Source of the DNA: Siniperca chuatsi
Lineage: Eukaryota; Chordata; Actinopteri; Centrarchiformes; Sinipercidae
NCBI RefSeq assembly: GCF_020085105.1
Contig: NC_058045.1
Location: 1,846,001 to 1,910,000 of the forward strand
Reading direction: 5' to 3'
DNA: 64,000 nucleotides
Under the pieces are notes generated by a model, which was given only the letters and a program-made list of their open reading frames with translations, had not been told where the DNA came from and did no database searches. Below are positions 28,045 to 39,489 of the stretch, piece after piece (the stretch's first letter is position 1; each line of letters starts with the position of its first letter). Position numbers and translations under genes: made by a program.

Positions 28045-28330
28045 GCCATCATTAGGCCTGTCACAATAACGACGATATATTTTCCCAGCAATAATTGCGA
28101 AAAACAATATTATTGTCATTTTAAGGGCATTTGCATGGCATCTCATCACACTGATTTGCATAAAGCCTAGGGGTTGTGTCAGTTGCAGCAAGGGAGAGAG
28201 AGCGAAATCTTTAGCCAAATAACACAAACTCATTACAGGGACATTGTATATTTTGAAGTAAAAAAGTTCTTTAAAAATCTACAAAGGGAGGCAGAAGATC
28301 AAATAAACGACTTACATATTTATAAGCTAT
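28045..28330 (-). repeat. hAT-related element, inverted copy
   Basis: The sequence ATTGTCATTTTAAGGGCATTTGCATGGCATCTCATCACACTG and the following 200 bp are the reverse complement of 23790-24000, with few differences. The left end TAGGCCTGTCACAATAAC is a typical terminus. Together with 23619-24095 it forms an inverted pair about 4 kb apart. Confidence 0.65.
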
Positions 28331-28957
28331 ATGCCCCTAAGCTATCCAAAGCAGTGAAGCAGGCAATACACAGAGAAAATCCATAATTGATAATCATTTG
28401 GCCCCTGAAAAATTTAGGTAAGGCACTGCGGCAAACATGCACAAACATGTTGACTCACAGCGAGCCAGCCCGACCACAACAGAACTGAGCGACTGAGAGA
28501 TGCATCTGCATCTGAAGGTAAAGTCAGGGCTTCTCTGTGTAAGGTTGAAGTCAGCAATGAATGTATAACTACAGTATGATAAACTGGATTCAACGATCAG
28601 AACATGATCATTATCATAACATTAGCCAAAGGTTACATTGCTTGCTACAATGGGGCTGCTGCATTCATTCCTTAAACTTCTTTCAAGTAATTCAACTTCC
28701 TCACACGACATGATTTGAACCAGCCAGTGCAGATAAGTCTTGATCTTAAATCGATGTAAGAGCTGCAGGTACGCCGCTGCAGTGTTAAACAGTGTTAAAC
28801 AGTGTTATGTTACACTTGAATCAATAGGGATGTTGAGCTTGACAGTTCGTTCTGAGGGAGTGGGTTCTGGTAAAGGTCTTGTATGGTTAAAACTGCGGTC
28901 ATTAGCCAATATTACGCATCTTGGCTAATATTTTAGCCAAGATGGGATTGGGTTGTC
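28331..28957. other. Intergenic, no feature recognised
   Basis: No exon seen. A small tandem AACAGTGTT repeat lies at 28785-28808, and a short inverted pair (TTGGCTAATATT/AATATTAGCCAA type) at 28893-28940. Confidence 0.35.
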
Positions 28958-28961
28958 TTAA

Positions 28962-29343
28962 AAGGTCCAGTATGTAAAATTTAGGAGGAGCTACTGGCAG
29001 AAATGGAATATAATATTAATAAGTATGTTTTCATTAGTGTATAATCACCTGAAAATAAGAATCGTTGTGTTTTCGTTACCTTAGAATAAGCTATTTTTGT
29101 CTACCGAGGTAGCGGGTCCCTTTCCACGGAGGTCGCCATGTTGCACCGCCATGTTTCTACAGTAGCCCAGAACGGACAACCAATCACTGGCTCTAGATAG
29201 GGCCTTTCACGTTTATTACGAGTTTCGTGGCCACCGTAGGTTCTCCTACACGCTTGGAACGGGAGGATGATGCAGCCGGTATTCAAATGGTTGCAAACTG
29301 CAATTTCAACACTAGATGCCACTAAATCCTACACACTGGACCG
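28962..29343. mobile_element. TTAA-flanked MITE, 382 bp
   Basis: Termini AAGGTCCAGTATGTAAAATTTAG and (complement) CGGTCCAGTGTGTAGGATTTAG are inverted repeats. TTAA is duplicated at 28958-28961 and 29344-29347. The body contains no transposase. The structure is that of a piggyBac or Kolobok-type nonautonomous element, a very common class in fish. Confidence 0.85.
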
Positions 29344-29347
29344 TTAA

Positions 29348-30922
29348 TACCGCTCACTGTTAAATTAATGGCGGAGCCAGCATGTGGCCTGAGGTGGCCA
29401 TGGCCACCCTCGGCCAAAGTCTGGCCACCCCACATAGTGTGATATTTCGGGTCGCTCAGTTTTCTCTTGAGCGATACCATTTCTCTACTATTGCAGATCC
29501 ATTGGGGACCCTTTTTAGCAGTGCACCCATCTGGTTGTACCCCCCCCCCACATCCACTGTGGTTCAGCTCACTCTCTGCCAGTCAGAGGAGAGATCAAAC
29601 TGTTTTGCTGATGTGGAATAAAACCGAAGTCACTCCTGGCAGTATAATTACCAGAAGGACTTTTTTGACAATAGTTTTAACTGTTTCATGAATTAATCTA
29701 TTTTAGTTAGAGTTCGGGCATGCTAGACATTAACAGCTATTGGCTTTTCATTTGGCTGATCTCCTGCTGCAGGCATAGTTCAATTAGTTTTCCATAAAAC
29801 TATAAAACAGCCTCACTATGTCTGTTTCTTCTCCTAATATTCCTCCATGTGATCATTAAAACTGATACAACTATAAAAAGGGTGCCTAAAATACACGGTT
29901 GTGTATTGTACAGGAGTATTTTCTTTCCCCAAACAATAGCAATTGGTGCTAATGTCGGTGACAAATTGATTGTATTTCCTGTGGCTGCTTCACAATAAAT
30001 GCCACCCGGTGTTTCGGCAATGAAATGCTTTTAACGTGAAGGAGCAGCTACAGGAAATGTTTAAGCGCTCCAGTGTGTTTGGAGAACAGCGACCACTGAA
30101 AACAGTCAGGCCTGATTTGCCACTGGCAGACACTAGTCTCAAAGTCTTCTATTGATTGCACAACTAATTAGTTAACCATTAATGAAAGCCAATTTCATTT
30201 AAGTCACTGGGGTCTCGCATTTAGACAAGGCATGAACTAGGACTGGATTCATTCCGCTTCAGCACAACGCTTTGCATAGCGACCTGCCCTAAATGTAAAC
30301 AGAAAGTACTCAAAGGGCATAACAGATGGAGAGAAGTAGTGCTAGACAAACACTGAAGTTAAAATGAGCAAGTCTTAGGACCAAACTCCATTCAAAAATC
30401 TGGCTGTTTAACGTTGCCTACGGCACTTCACAGAACAAGACTTTAGGGCATTAATTAAGCTCAGTTATTTTGGTGGGTCTATAAACCAGGGAACAGAAAA
30501 TGACCAGAGAACACGGGATTGTAGCACACTGGCGTTAACATTGGGCCAAGTAAAAGATTATGGAAGTCGCCACCGCTAACGTTAGTTCATATGGGTAATC
30601 CCAAAGTTTAACCTAGCCCATATTCGACTACTGCTAAAACGGTAACAGGAACAACGTGTACATAGTTAATACTCAAACTGCTAAGATAACGGTGAGGGAA
30701 ACGTGTTAATGCTACAGCTAGTTCACATGCCAGTAAAACGGGGTGGATGTGAAATGAGTTCACGCCAAATAAAAAAAGATATCTCCCCCTTAACAGAGAA
30801 GGCAGTTAACATCCAAATTGTAGCCTAGCTAACGCTAACATGCCATTTTCTTTTGTGTGTGTTATCTGGATAATCGCTGAAATGCTAACTACAATTAGGT
30901 TGCTGTGATTTTGGAGACTTAC
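29348..30922. other. Intergenic or intronic, no gene recognised
   Basis: A short GC-rich duplication (GGTGGCCATGGCCACCC, GGCCACCCC) lies at 29392-29435 and a C-tract at 29541-29549. No exon recognised. Confidence 0.35.
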
Positions 30923-31080
30923 CAGCGATATGTTGTGAATGATTTACTGAACACAACAAGCACAGACAGGTATCCAGGCTGAACTCAACATATCCTGTAA
31001 GCGTCCTTCTTCTTCAGCTTGATTTCTGGCTGCATAGACTCATCATGGGCGAATTTCTGCCCTCTGCAGTTCAACTAAAA
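30923..31080 (-). promoter_or_regulatory. Possible non-coding first exon of the C11orf24-like gene
   Basis: On the minus strand a consensus donor CGCTG|GTAAGT ends at 30923. The sequence upstream has no long open frame. The ATG exon at 22981 starts only six bases before its ATG, so an upstream non-coding exon is required. This donor is the best candidate I saw within about 10 kb on that strand. The transcription start is not defined and the region is not CpG-rich, so this is a guess from splice logic. Confidence 0.25.
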
Positions 31081-31399
31081 CAAGATAAGATTGAAGAGCC
31101 TACATTTGCTGTGATTTCCATAATAATACCAATGATAATAATAAGTTATTATATTATGAATTGTATTAGTACCAGAATCCTTGAATCCAGAATGACTGTT
31201 CCACCTTACTAAACAAACAGCAAAACAAACCTAAAACGTGCACGGCAGTAGCAGGGTTGATGACTACTGATATAAGGTGTTCATTGTGTATCAGCAGGTC
31301 TTGAAGTCACAGCCTTTGTCACCAGTGGTACGTTGTGATCACGTTGAGCTACCAGCAGAAGCAGGAAAATGGGAGGTGGCTTCACACTAAGACTTATGC

Positions 31400-32110
31400 A
31401 GCCACCAGGGTTGTGATAAAGGCTTTCAAAATTCAGCTATAAAGACAAAGTTCTGAGAATCTGTGGACTTCGTCTAGACAATATAGAGATGTCTAATTTA
31501 TTTTTACAAAGATAGATTGCTCTATAAATGACAAACTGATCTTTAAAGATGCTCAATTTCCAATGACTGCAATAGTTTACATGAGGATAGGATTCAAAAC
31601 ACTGTCAAAAATGCAGTTTTTGAGATACAATTCTGAAATTTACCACACTTCATCTCATTACGGTAAAACATTTTGATGCACTGTTAGCTCAATTTTTAAA
31701 ATTTCAAAAAATCTGGCTGGATTGTTTGTGGAGAAGAGTCTGAAGATGCAGTGTGGCAAGTTTGGTATCGACTGCATGAAAAAGGGAGGTAGGTTTAATT
31801 AGTTTTACAGTTTTTGAGAAAAACTGAGTGATGGACTTCATAATTCCTGGCAGCTCGAAGCATGTGAACTATTCTGCCAGAGTGGTAGCACATATGGCTG
31901 ATATGTTATGAATTTTCAAAGTTTTAAACTTTAGATGGTTGCTGTAGCACCATCATCAGGACTATTGGCCCACAATTCCTGTTGAGGATGTTTGGCATAG
32001 GACTGGACCTATGTGCAAAATTTTGTTTATTTTCACGCATGGGAATGCAGATTTCCTAGGAAGAAGAAGAAAAAGAATGACATTGGCAATTCCAAGAGGG
32101 TAAGTATTCA
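31400..32110. repeat. Middle-repetitive noncoding element
   Basis: Sequence words such as TTTTTGAGAAAAACTGAG, TTGCTGTAGCACCATCATCAGGACTATTGGCCCACA and AGGAAGAAGAAGAAAAAGAATGACATTG belong to a repeat type frequent in teleosts. A related block is at 56720-56960. It has no coding capacity and its limits are unclear. Confidence 0.45.
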
Positions 32111-32618
32111 CTATACGCACTTGTATAGGAGAGCTACAGATATAGAAATATAACAGTGCTAGTCAACCCTACCTATGTCCTCTTTGCAATACACCTGGGA
32201 AAGAATCTTTTTGCATATCTGATCCATCCCTGGTGATCTGCTGCAGATATGTCCAGACAGCCGGCATTCATTGTGTCCAAGAAGGACATCTGATCATGTG
32301 GTCATAAACTTTTCACCTCCATGAGGAAAAGATTTCCTCTGTGGGGTTGAGGAATGGAGAGTAAGGTGGAAGGAAAAGTGACACCATCCTGGGGTGGGCT
32401 GTAAACCACCAGTGACTGAAAGATATAGTGAAACTTTAACGCTCGCTGACTCAGAACAGATGAGAACCCACAAGCCTGACACAGAAACAATCAGGGTAGA
32501 AGTCAAAGTTTACAAAGTTTATTTCAGAAAACAGCCAATGGTCCGAACCAGAGATCAATCAGAAAAAGGCAAACTTAAACGGCAGGGATCAGGCAGAGAA
32601 TCAGAGTCCACTCCCTTC
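32111..32618. other. Intergenic, no feature recognised
   Basis: Only overlapping chance open frames (32294-32506 minus, 32394-32627 plus). Confidence 0.35.
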
Positions 32619-32750
32619 GGTGGGTGAATGATTAGTTACTTTAACGAGCAGTTCTGCCATCGGTGGGTGAATGTGATATGTAGGTGAAGCGCTTTGAGTA
32701 GTCAGAAAGACTAGAAAGGTGCTATATAGGTACAGTCCATTTACTTGTTG
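32619..32750 (+). repeat. SINE 3' tail fragment
   Basis: CGGTGGGTGAATGTGATATGTAGGTGAAGCGCTTTGAGTAGTCAGAAAG...GTGCTATATAGGTACAGTC matches the 3' end of the SINE at 7619-7895. The GGTGGGTGAATG segment is present twice (32619 and 32660). The tRNA-like head is missing, so this copy is 5' truncated. Confidence 0.8.
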
Positions 32751-33260
32751 TTACATACTATACAAGGCTTTAAAAGTTACTTTGTCATCATGTATTATTT
32801 CATTACTTTAGCTTGATGAAGACTCTTTAGTCCTCACACACAACAGTGTGTTCACAAGCAACTATAGTATTATGTGCCAGGGGCAGCAGCTAAAGTCAAA
32901 GCTAGTAGCCTCTTCCTTAATGACTTGTAAATACTTGTAGTTTTTCTCATTGAAAATTCCAGTATTTAATTCATGTAACATTTTGGTTAGAACTTCATCC
33001 AGTAATGTAAACCTGGCTTTGTAAACACTGACCTGAATATCCAGCTTGCTTTATGTTACAGGCATAGAGTTATATTCTGCCTAGTGTGCCAAAAAGCCAG
33101 GGAACATTAAATCATCAGAAAAAAATTATATCATTTAACATTTTAAATTCAGAATGTACACAGCCAACACAAGGAAAAAGTGCCACTGTCACACAGAGGC
33201 AGGTGATCAGACCGCAGCCCACTGCTGAGCCACTACAGGGTGTAAGTACCTCAGAGGTAG
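32751..33260. other. Intergenic, no feature recognised
   Basis: AT-rich. It contains the start of the 117-codon plus-strand frame 33086-33439, whose latter half is only repeat-derived Leu runs. Confidence 0.35.
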
Positions 33261-33289
33261 TCCTGCCAACAGTGCCACAACAACTAGTG

Positions 33290-33420
33290 AAACTGGCAAC
33301 GCTAGTATCACTGTTTCTACTACTACTGCAACTGCAACTGCAACCACTAGTGGCACTACTGCTTCTATCTCTATTACTACTGCTAAATACATTCTTATTA
33401 CTATTAAATAGAGCTAAAAC
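33290..33420. repeat. Imperfect (ACT)n/(AAC)n trinucleotide tract
   Basis: CTACTACTACTGCAACTGCAACTGCAACCACTAGT and further ATTACTACTGCT units. In one frame it reads as Thr/Ser-rich (TTTATATATTSGTTAS), in another as poly-Leu. A second short patch (CTACTACCACTACC) lies at 33731-33790. I see no evidence that it is an exon. Confidence 0.6.
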
Positions 33421-33609
33421 AAGTTTGCCATTGCTTTGAATTCAAATTTAAGTTGTTTTAGATCTGAATTTTGTCCTTTCAGTTGTTATGCTATGTTGTC
33501 CTTACTTTACTTCTTCCTTCTTTTTCTTCAGCCATTTTTTCTGTTTCATGTCATGTTGCCTTACCTTACTATTAAACAACTATTAAAACAAATGCAACTG
33601 CAACCACTA

Positions 33610-33700
33610 GTACCAGTATTCAAAATCAGAATCAGGTTGATTGCCAAGTAGGTTTACACATACAAGGAATTAGCTTTGGTGCATAACAATAAACATAGTA
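33610..33700 (+). repeat. 'AATCAGAATCAGGTTGATTGCCAAG' dispersed repeat
   Basis: AAAATCAGAATCAGGTTGATTGCCAAGTAGGTTTACACATACAAGGAATT is a short fish-wide interspersed repeat motif. It is truncated here. Confidence 0.6.
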
Positions 33701-34059
33701 AGTAATGCAAAGAGAGATAAAGTACTGCAACTACTACCACTACCATTTCCTCTCCTTGTGTACAGGTTGGGTTACTACCACTACTTCCCCTACTCACTAC
33801 TACTGACCATGTACAGTATATTTATCATGTTTTGTATATAGACATTGTCATCTGCAGAGTAACTGGTAATGCAGTACTTTTCCATGCAGTATATAGTTGC
33901 ACAAAATGGGAAGACTCCAATAAAGTATTTAATACATGTCGGCCTCGAATATGTTCAAGGGCGCACAAGAATTGGTGTGTAAATTAGCAGAATTATTTTC
34001 AAAAATGGTGGATGGATTTACATGATTTAATTTATCTTAATGAAACATGTTTGTAATTT

Positions 34060-34276
34060 AACGCCAAACACTGCATCTCCTTGTCCAGCTCCATGCGGCA
34101 CGGGAGAGTCTCCTCAGCAGCTGCACTGTGGAGAACCGTCTTTTCCGCGCCTGAAAACCGAACTGCACGAAGGGCGACAAGAGGACGCGTCATCTGTCAC
34201 GGTGTCAGATACCCGGAGGTGAGATGGCCAATTAAATCCCGACGCTGGCTGAGGGCTGTCAACGTACGGCCTCTCC

Positions 34277-34319
<43 letters not shown>

Positions 34320-34435
34320 GCGCCTGGCACATGGAAATAGTGAAAGTAAGGCCAGCAGTATCAGTAACGGTAGACCTGCTTGTTGTGTTGCCCCTGTCCT
34401 CCAGTCCTTCAGGCTAGCAGCACTGAACCGTCGCT
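34060..34435 (+). promoter_or_regulatory. GC-richer 5' region of the cox8 gene
   Basis: CpG-containing sequence (GCGGCACGGG, TTTTCCGCGCC, GGACGCGTCATC) precedes the cox8 start codon and contrasts with the AT-rich surroundings. A GGCCAAT motif is at about 34226. Possible splice signals (donor CCCGGAG|GTGAGA at 34218; acceptor CCCCTGTCCTCCAG at about 34403) would allow a non-coding first exon, with the microsatellite at 34262-34320 in its intron. Transcription starts inside this region are plausible but not shown. Confidence 0.4.
34262..34320. repeat. Compound (CT)n(CA)n microsatellite
   Basis: A CTCTCT run followed by a CACACA run ending in CGCGCC. It lies about 115 bp upstream of the cox8 start codon, in the promoter, 5' UTR or first intron. 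Confidence 0.95.
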
Positions 34436-34543
34436 ATGCCTCTGCCCACCGTTTCCCGGCTGTTCAGGAGCGCGCTGCGGACTCAGCTGGTCCCTGTGGC
34501 TAATGTGGCGTCCAAACCTGCCAAACACAATATCACTGCAGGG
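34436..34543 (+). CDS. cox8b: Cytochrome c oxidase subunit 8, exon 1 (presequence)
   Basis: Coding exon 1, 36 codons, from ATG at 34436 to a consensus donor GGG|GTGAGT at 34544. It encodes MPLPTVSRLFRSALRTQLVP, an Arg/Ser/Leu-rich amphipathic mitochondrial targeting sequence without acidic residues, then VANVASKPAKHNITAG. The downstream half is exon 2. COX8 is a small nuclear-encoded subunit of respiratory complex IV in the inner mitochondrial membrane. The ASKPAK segment followed by EQA at the exon junction resembles mammalian COX8B more than COX8A, but paralogue assignment from so short a protein is uncertain. Confidence 0.93.
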
Positions 34544-35647
34544 GTGAGTTCATGTTCACTCTACTGACCTAACATGACCGCAGCAAGTACTCTCATCCGG
34601 AAGGGGCAACAGAGAAGCCCCGCAACAGACTCTAAATCGATGACCGTCAGCTAGCTTTATTAAGTGTTAACAGCAGTTGTTCCGCGTCGCCGCGCACCTT
34701 GGCCTGATATGATACAGCATAATCCTGCCTGAGCTGACTTTCCCTTAACTGCGTCAAACTTAACATTATCTTGCTTCTTTCATACTTAAAGTGTTTATTA
34801 CTCACAGGGAATGTTGAATATCCTATTTTCCGTGAACCATACTTATAGGCCTGCGGTAAATGATTTTTTAACACTTTCGATAAATGCGTCAGTATCTCGC
34901 CATTATTCCGCCTAATTCCAACACGTAGACATATCTGCCAGCTCAGACATAAATAGCAAGCTATAGACTCTACCCCGCAACGTTCACATGACACAGATAA
35001 TATGTAGAACCCAGTGTTTTTCCCGCAGTATTCTAGACGGCATTGCAGAAGTTTAATATTGTAGTGTAAGTGTAACCGTGTAAGTTTGAAAGTGTGTGTC
35101 CGCTGTGTAAACTCGCGGCCCTGTTGAACAGGGGCCAGGTGACCGACCTTGACATCGGACACGGTCGATTTAAAATAAAAGATTATAAGAAATGATTGTA
35201 TTTAGGCACAACATATGTTTGCGCTCTGTGACACATTATCAGTCACAGTGACTGATTCAGCACGTTATTATTTAGACCTACGCAGTTCCACATAGTGTTC
35301 GGTTACATTTAGCTCACCAGGCCATTCATTGCCCCACTTAGAGAGGGAATGGGTAATAATAAATGAAGAGCTGTGACTCAACATAAATGCATTTTTACAC
35401 ATTTTAAATGTATTTTTACTCTGTGCATGTTTTACTGGTGTTCTGCCTGAAACCAGCATGAATTTGCTCACCTGTTTTACCTAGATGATTTTAGCTGTGA
35501 GCTGCTGCTTGCTCAGTTTAAGCCTGAACAGTGGATTCACCAGTGTACTTTAGCCTCTTTTGCCTATTCTTTTATTAGATAGCCCTGATGTACATCAGGA
35601 ATTACAAAAATACGCTTTTTTTCTAAAGACTGTATTTAAAGGAAGTT

Positions 35648-35696
<49 letters not shown>

Positions 35697-36738
35697 ACTG
35701 CTTGTGTAACTGCTTGTGTGATAAGTGTCTTATTTTGTTGATTTTTTTTATTTTATGGTTTTATTGAAACACAAATATTCCTCAAACTGAGAGACTTTTT
35801 TATTTGGTGCTAAAACTCTAGTATCACAGAAAAGAGTAAATAATATTAATGTTACCGTACAGTATACAGTATATATAGTTATTAATTTATATTGAGCCAG
35901 ACTGATATTGGATATTTAAGGCTAACATCGATATTTGACAATAATAACTAAATAACGATAGCAATCATCCAATATTTATTTATTTCACATAAACAAACAT
36001 TTCACATATAAACTATATTATCTCTTAGATGGCAATACATTTTTAGCATATAATATCTAATAACATATAAGCCAATGCCAATACACATACAGCATCTGTA
36101 TTAACGGTACCCTGTTAAGTTTCCCTATACACGAACAAAGTTTCTGTTTACATTCAGAGTTTCTCACCAAAGTGCACTGTGTGTGTGCCCTTGAAGTGTG
36201 AACTGTAAGAAGATAGAGAAATGCTTGAAAATGGGATCTGGACTCTACTGAAACAACAGTAATACCATAATGTTTGAGTTGCTGCTTCAAGGAACTTCAG
36301 TCCTGAAAATAGATGGGTAGGGTTTAAAACAGCTGAGTGTTGTTTTTGGACTAAATCATTACAGACTACACATCTAAGAGTATTTTTGTTGCGTTTACTT
36401 CCAAAGATAACAGCAACCTTCTACTTTACATGGCCAAATAGGGACAGTAAGTATAAGTATTGTTTACTAAACAATCAGTTCAGTAAACAATGCTGGTAAT
36501 GTCATTTACCAGCCGAAATAGGAAAGAGAAGAGCTTTAACCATTCCCTTTCCTTTTGTTTTGATGTTTTAGTTAGGTTTACAATCTGAAAATGCTATTGT
36601 GGACAGGTGAGACCAATGTGTGTACACTGTATTCACCATCCTTACCCATTTATCTACATCAAATTCATTTAAACGCTCATATGCTGCTAAGTAATATGAA
36701 GTCAACCATCTCTGTGTGTCTGTGTGTGTGTCCCTCAG
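34544..36738 (+). other. cox8 intron
   Basis: About 2.2 kb between GTGAGT and TGTGTGTCCCTCAG. It contains a (GT)n run at 35651-35692. A minus-strand open frame of 171 codons (34647-35162) shows no recognisable domain and is most likely chance. Confidence 0.85.
35651..35692. repeat. (GT)n microsatellite
   Basis: An uninterrupted run of about 21 GT dinucleotides in the cox8 intron. Confidence 0.97.
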
Positions 36739-36834
36739 GAGCAGGCAATAGCTATGACAGCCCTGTTTGTGGCCATCCTGGGTCCCTCCGGCTGGATATT
36801 GGCTCACCTGGAGGACTACAAGAAGAAGGAGTAG
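36739..36834 (+). CDS. cox8b: Cytochrome c oxidase subunit 8, exon 2 (mature part)
   Basis: Terminal coding exon, 31 codons plus TAG (36832-36834), preceded by acceptor GTGTGTCCCTCAG. It begins [20 protein letters not shown] and ends [11 protein letters not shown]. This is the single transmembrane helix and the conserved [11 protein letters not shown] signature of COX8. Joined in phase 0 to exon 1 it gives a 67-residue precursor, the normal size for the family. The helix anchors the subunit in the inner membrane at the edge of complex IV, and the lysine-rich end is typical. An AATAAA at 37038 gives a 3' UTR of about 220 bp. The gene looks intact and functional. Confidence 0.96.
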   Translation, partial: EQAIAMTALFVAILGPSGWILAHLEDYKKKE

Positions 36835-37037
36835 AAGAGGAGGAAGAAGAAGAGGGAGAGCAGAGTATCATTCCAGCCCAGATGAAGCTGCAGACCAGCC
36901 CACTCTTGTTCCAGGTCTCTCACTCTGCTCCGTCTTTCTTCAGCTGATGAGACGAGATGCCAGTTTTCTGCTTCCAAGTTGTTTCTGCCCTTCTGGCCTG
37001 TGATAATGTACATCTGTGCATCTATCAACCTCTTACC

Positions 37038-37043
37038 AATAAA
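37038..37043 (+). promoter_or_regulatory. Polyadenylation signal of cox8
   Basis: AATAAA about 200 bp after the cox8 stop codon, followed after about 20 bp by a GT-rich stretch (CAGTGTGTGTGGC) that suits the downstream element. Confidence 0.75.
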
Positions 37044-37142
37044 TCCACGTTCAGTATATAGAAAACTGGGCTCAGTGTGTGTGGCTTTTGAGTGCAGATT
37101 TTACTCTGATTTGGGTAACAATTGAAATGGCACTGATACGCA

Positions 37143-37625
37143 ATATATGGCTGCAACTAAAGATTATTTTCATGATTGATTCTTTTGTTGATTTGTTAAT
37201 TAATAGATTAATTATTTACCTTACAGAATGTCAGAAAATACAGACAAATCATCAAGTCCAAGATGGCGTCTTCAGATGTCTTGTTATGTCCGACCAACAG
37301 TCCAAAGCTATTGAGTTTACAGTGATACAAAACAGAGAAAAGCAGCAATTCCTCACACTGGAGAAGCTGTCACCGGAGAATGTTTGACATTTTTGCTAAT
37401 CTCTGTACAGATAGAATGAACATGTATGTTAACATATATAGTGAGAATCCTTTAGGTTCTTCCCATATATATTGACAAGAAAAATCATGATCACATGTGG
37501 TAAGATTTTTTTCTAAATTGTATGAGACAAATGCAGCTAGAGTTGAAACAAGTCTATGAATTGATTAGCTGTTTCACAAAAGGTTAATCAACAGTCATTT
37601 TGATTATCAATTTATCATTTTAAGT
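37143..37625 (+). repeat. Dispersed element ('GGCTGCAACTAAAGATTATTTTCAT')
   Basis: ATGGCTGCAACTAAAGATTATTTTCATGATTGATTC, then CAAGATGGCGTCTTCAGATGTCTTGTT, GGAGAAGCTGTCACCGGAGAATG, and a right end with TTGATTATCAATTTATC form a common teleost nonautonomous element. The block at 37990-38285 is an inverted, diverged copy. The apparent 102-codon frame (37079-37387) is within the repeat and not a gene. Confidence 0.75.
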
Positions 37626-37989
37626 TCCCCTCCAGTTGTGTTTTAAGACATGTAAAAATAATACTTTGTGTCTGTTATGGTTTTTCCACAAATGTCCAGT
37701 TACCTCTTAAAATTCTTAAAATGATGTACTCCTTCTCCCTCATTGAAAAATCCACAACGTATGAACGTACAATATAGTTCAAAAGTTTAACTGTTGGACA
37801 CAAAATGTCTTCTACTTCACTGAAGTCTATGTACCTCCAGAGTGTATGTGCTCTGGAGGTTTTAAGTTTCCACATCACACCACAGTTTGTACATCTACGT
37901 GATAAACTGAGATTTTAGGTAAATCCAGAGAAACTTTCCCCCTTCAGCAGATCAATGTGAAAACAGCACTCTAGGGAATCCAAGTGAAG

Positions 37990-38285
37990 GAACAATTTGA
38001 GTTATTAATCAGTCAAAAAATACCAAATATTTAGTTTTCAGCCTCTCCCCTGTGAGGATTTGCTGTTTTTTTCTGCCACTGGACTGGATATCTTTGGGTT
38101 TTGGACTGTTGGTCAGACAAAACAGTACATTTGAAGTCATCACCTTGGACTCTTGGAAACTGGAATGGACATTTTCTGATATCTTATAACATTTTATAGA
38201 CTAAATGATTTAGTAGCTAATAAAGAAATAATAATCAAGAGATTAATCAATAATGACAATAATCGTTAGATGCTGACCTAAAGGT
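37990..38285 (-). repeat. Dispersed element, inverted copy
   Basis: On the minus strand it shows GCATCTAACGATTATTGTCATTATTGATTAATC at one end and GTCCAAGGTGATGACTTCAAATG inside, matching the order of the element at 37143-37625. The two are in head-to-head opposition about 400 bp apart. Confidence 0.65.
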
Positions 38286-38356
38286 AGAAACTGGTAAACA
38301 GAAGCACTCGCATTCAGTAGGTGGATTTAATAAGGAGCTTACACTAAAAGAACAGC

Positions 38357-39165
38357 GGCCGTATTCACAAAACATCCTAAGGCTAAAAGTAGCTCCAGTC
38401 TAAGTCTGAGAGAAGTTAGAGCTCACAGTCAGTAATGTGCTGCAGGTAATGTGTCTCATCACATCAGTGTTTTAAAAAAAATAGACTGATAATGAACTTC
38501 CATATTGATTGATATTGCTGGTGACCATTTAATAAGGATTTAATCAGCTCACCAAGAAATCGAAACAATCCAATAACACCAGAGATGACAGTTTGCACAA
38601 CTCAATGCTACTGGGACACCGGTTAATTACAGTTCACAGTGCTGATGATCTCACAGTTATTCATCCAACCAAAAATGCTCTTCAGACTCCAGTTTGCTTG
38701 ACAGTTCATTAAGTGCACAATACACCATCACCAACTACAATACATTAATAAAGGTGATTTCATGGCTGGATTAACCAGTATACCAATATGTAGAATTACC
38801 CAATCAAAGTCTGATGATTTGTCTGTCAGCTGGAAAAAATATCACATACTGATGGTGTTTGATGCCAGATACAATCTGCTTAACAAGTTAATATTTTATC
38901 TTTCATGTATGAAATCTGTGACACAGTTAATAATCTAAATTTGATCTAATTTGTCCCTCACACTCCTGTGTATTGATGAATATTTTATTTCCCATTCACT
39001 CACACAGAACAGTCACTTGTTATACACCAATTATTGTGGAAGTTCACTGATGAAACGTGATGTCATCCAAAGCAGCGGGTCAGCCCAGCCCCTCCTCTTT
39101 GCTTAAAAGAAGAAGAGTTATTTACTAAAAATGTCTCTCAGCAGCTTTGTGAATAGCTCTTCAGA
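38357..39165. repeat. TIR element ('GCCGTATTCACAAAACATCCTAAGG')
   Basis: The left end GCGGCCGTATTCACAAAACATCCT and the right end (complement) GAGCTATTCACAAAGCTGCTGAG are imperfect inverted repeats. The left end continues CTAAAAGTAGCTCC. The interior has no coding region. No exact target duplication was found. Confidence 0.5.
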
Positions 39166-39489
39166 GGACACTCTTAGTTAGGACCTTTTAGTGCCATTTA
39201 GGAGGACTCCTAGGGGTAAGATAAAATGCATCCCCAGGTAAACACAGCCATCCAGTCACATTATTCTAATGTGCACTTGGCTTTCAGTGGTTCATCTGCA
39301 GGTCATGCTGCTAATCCAGGCAGTTAATACTGACCAGACTCAACACAGACTTAAAGTTAAATCCACTGATCTCTTATCTGTCTTATCACCACTTCAGCTG
39401 CATATTCTCGCTTGGTTTTTCTCTCCATCGTCTTTGTAACTTCTTCTTTTGTCCTGTCTCATTTTTAGTGTTTCCTGGCATAACATATG

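Noticed and set aside
34647..35162. 171-codon minus-strand open frame in the cox8 intron
   Set aside because: It is the longest open frame without a known match on its strand, but it has no recognisable domain and no splice or promoter context, and one such length is expected by chance in 64 kb on two strands.
36591..36947. 118-codon plus-strand frame with a Glu run
   Set aside because: It reads through the cox8 acceptor and exon 2 in a different frame; the Glu run comes from GAGGAAGAA in the 3' UTR.
37079..37387. 102-codon plus-strand frame
   Set aside because: It is contained in a common noncoding teleost element, also present inverted at 37990.
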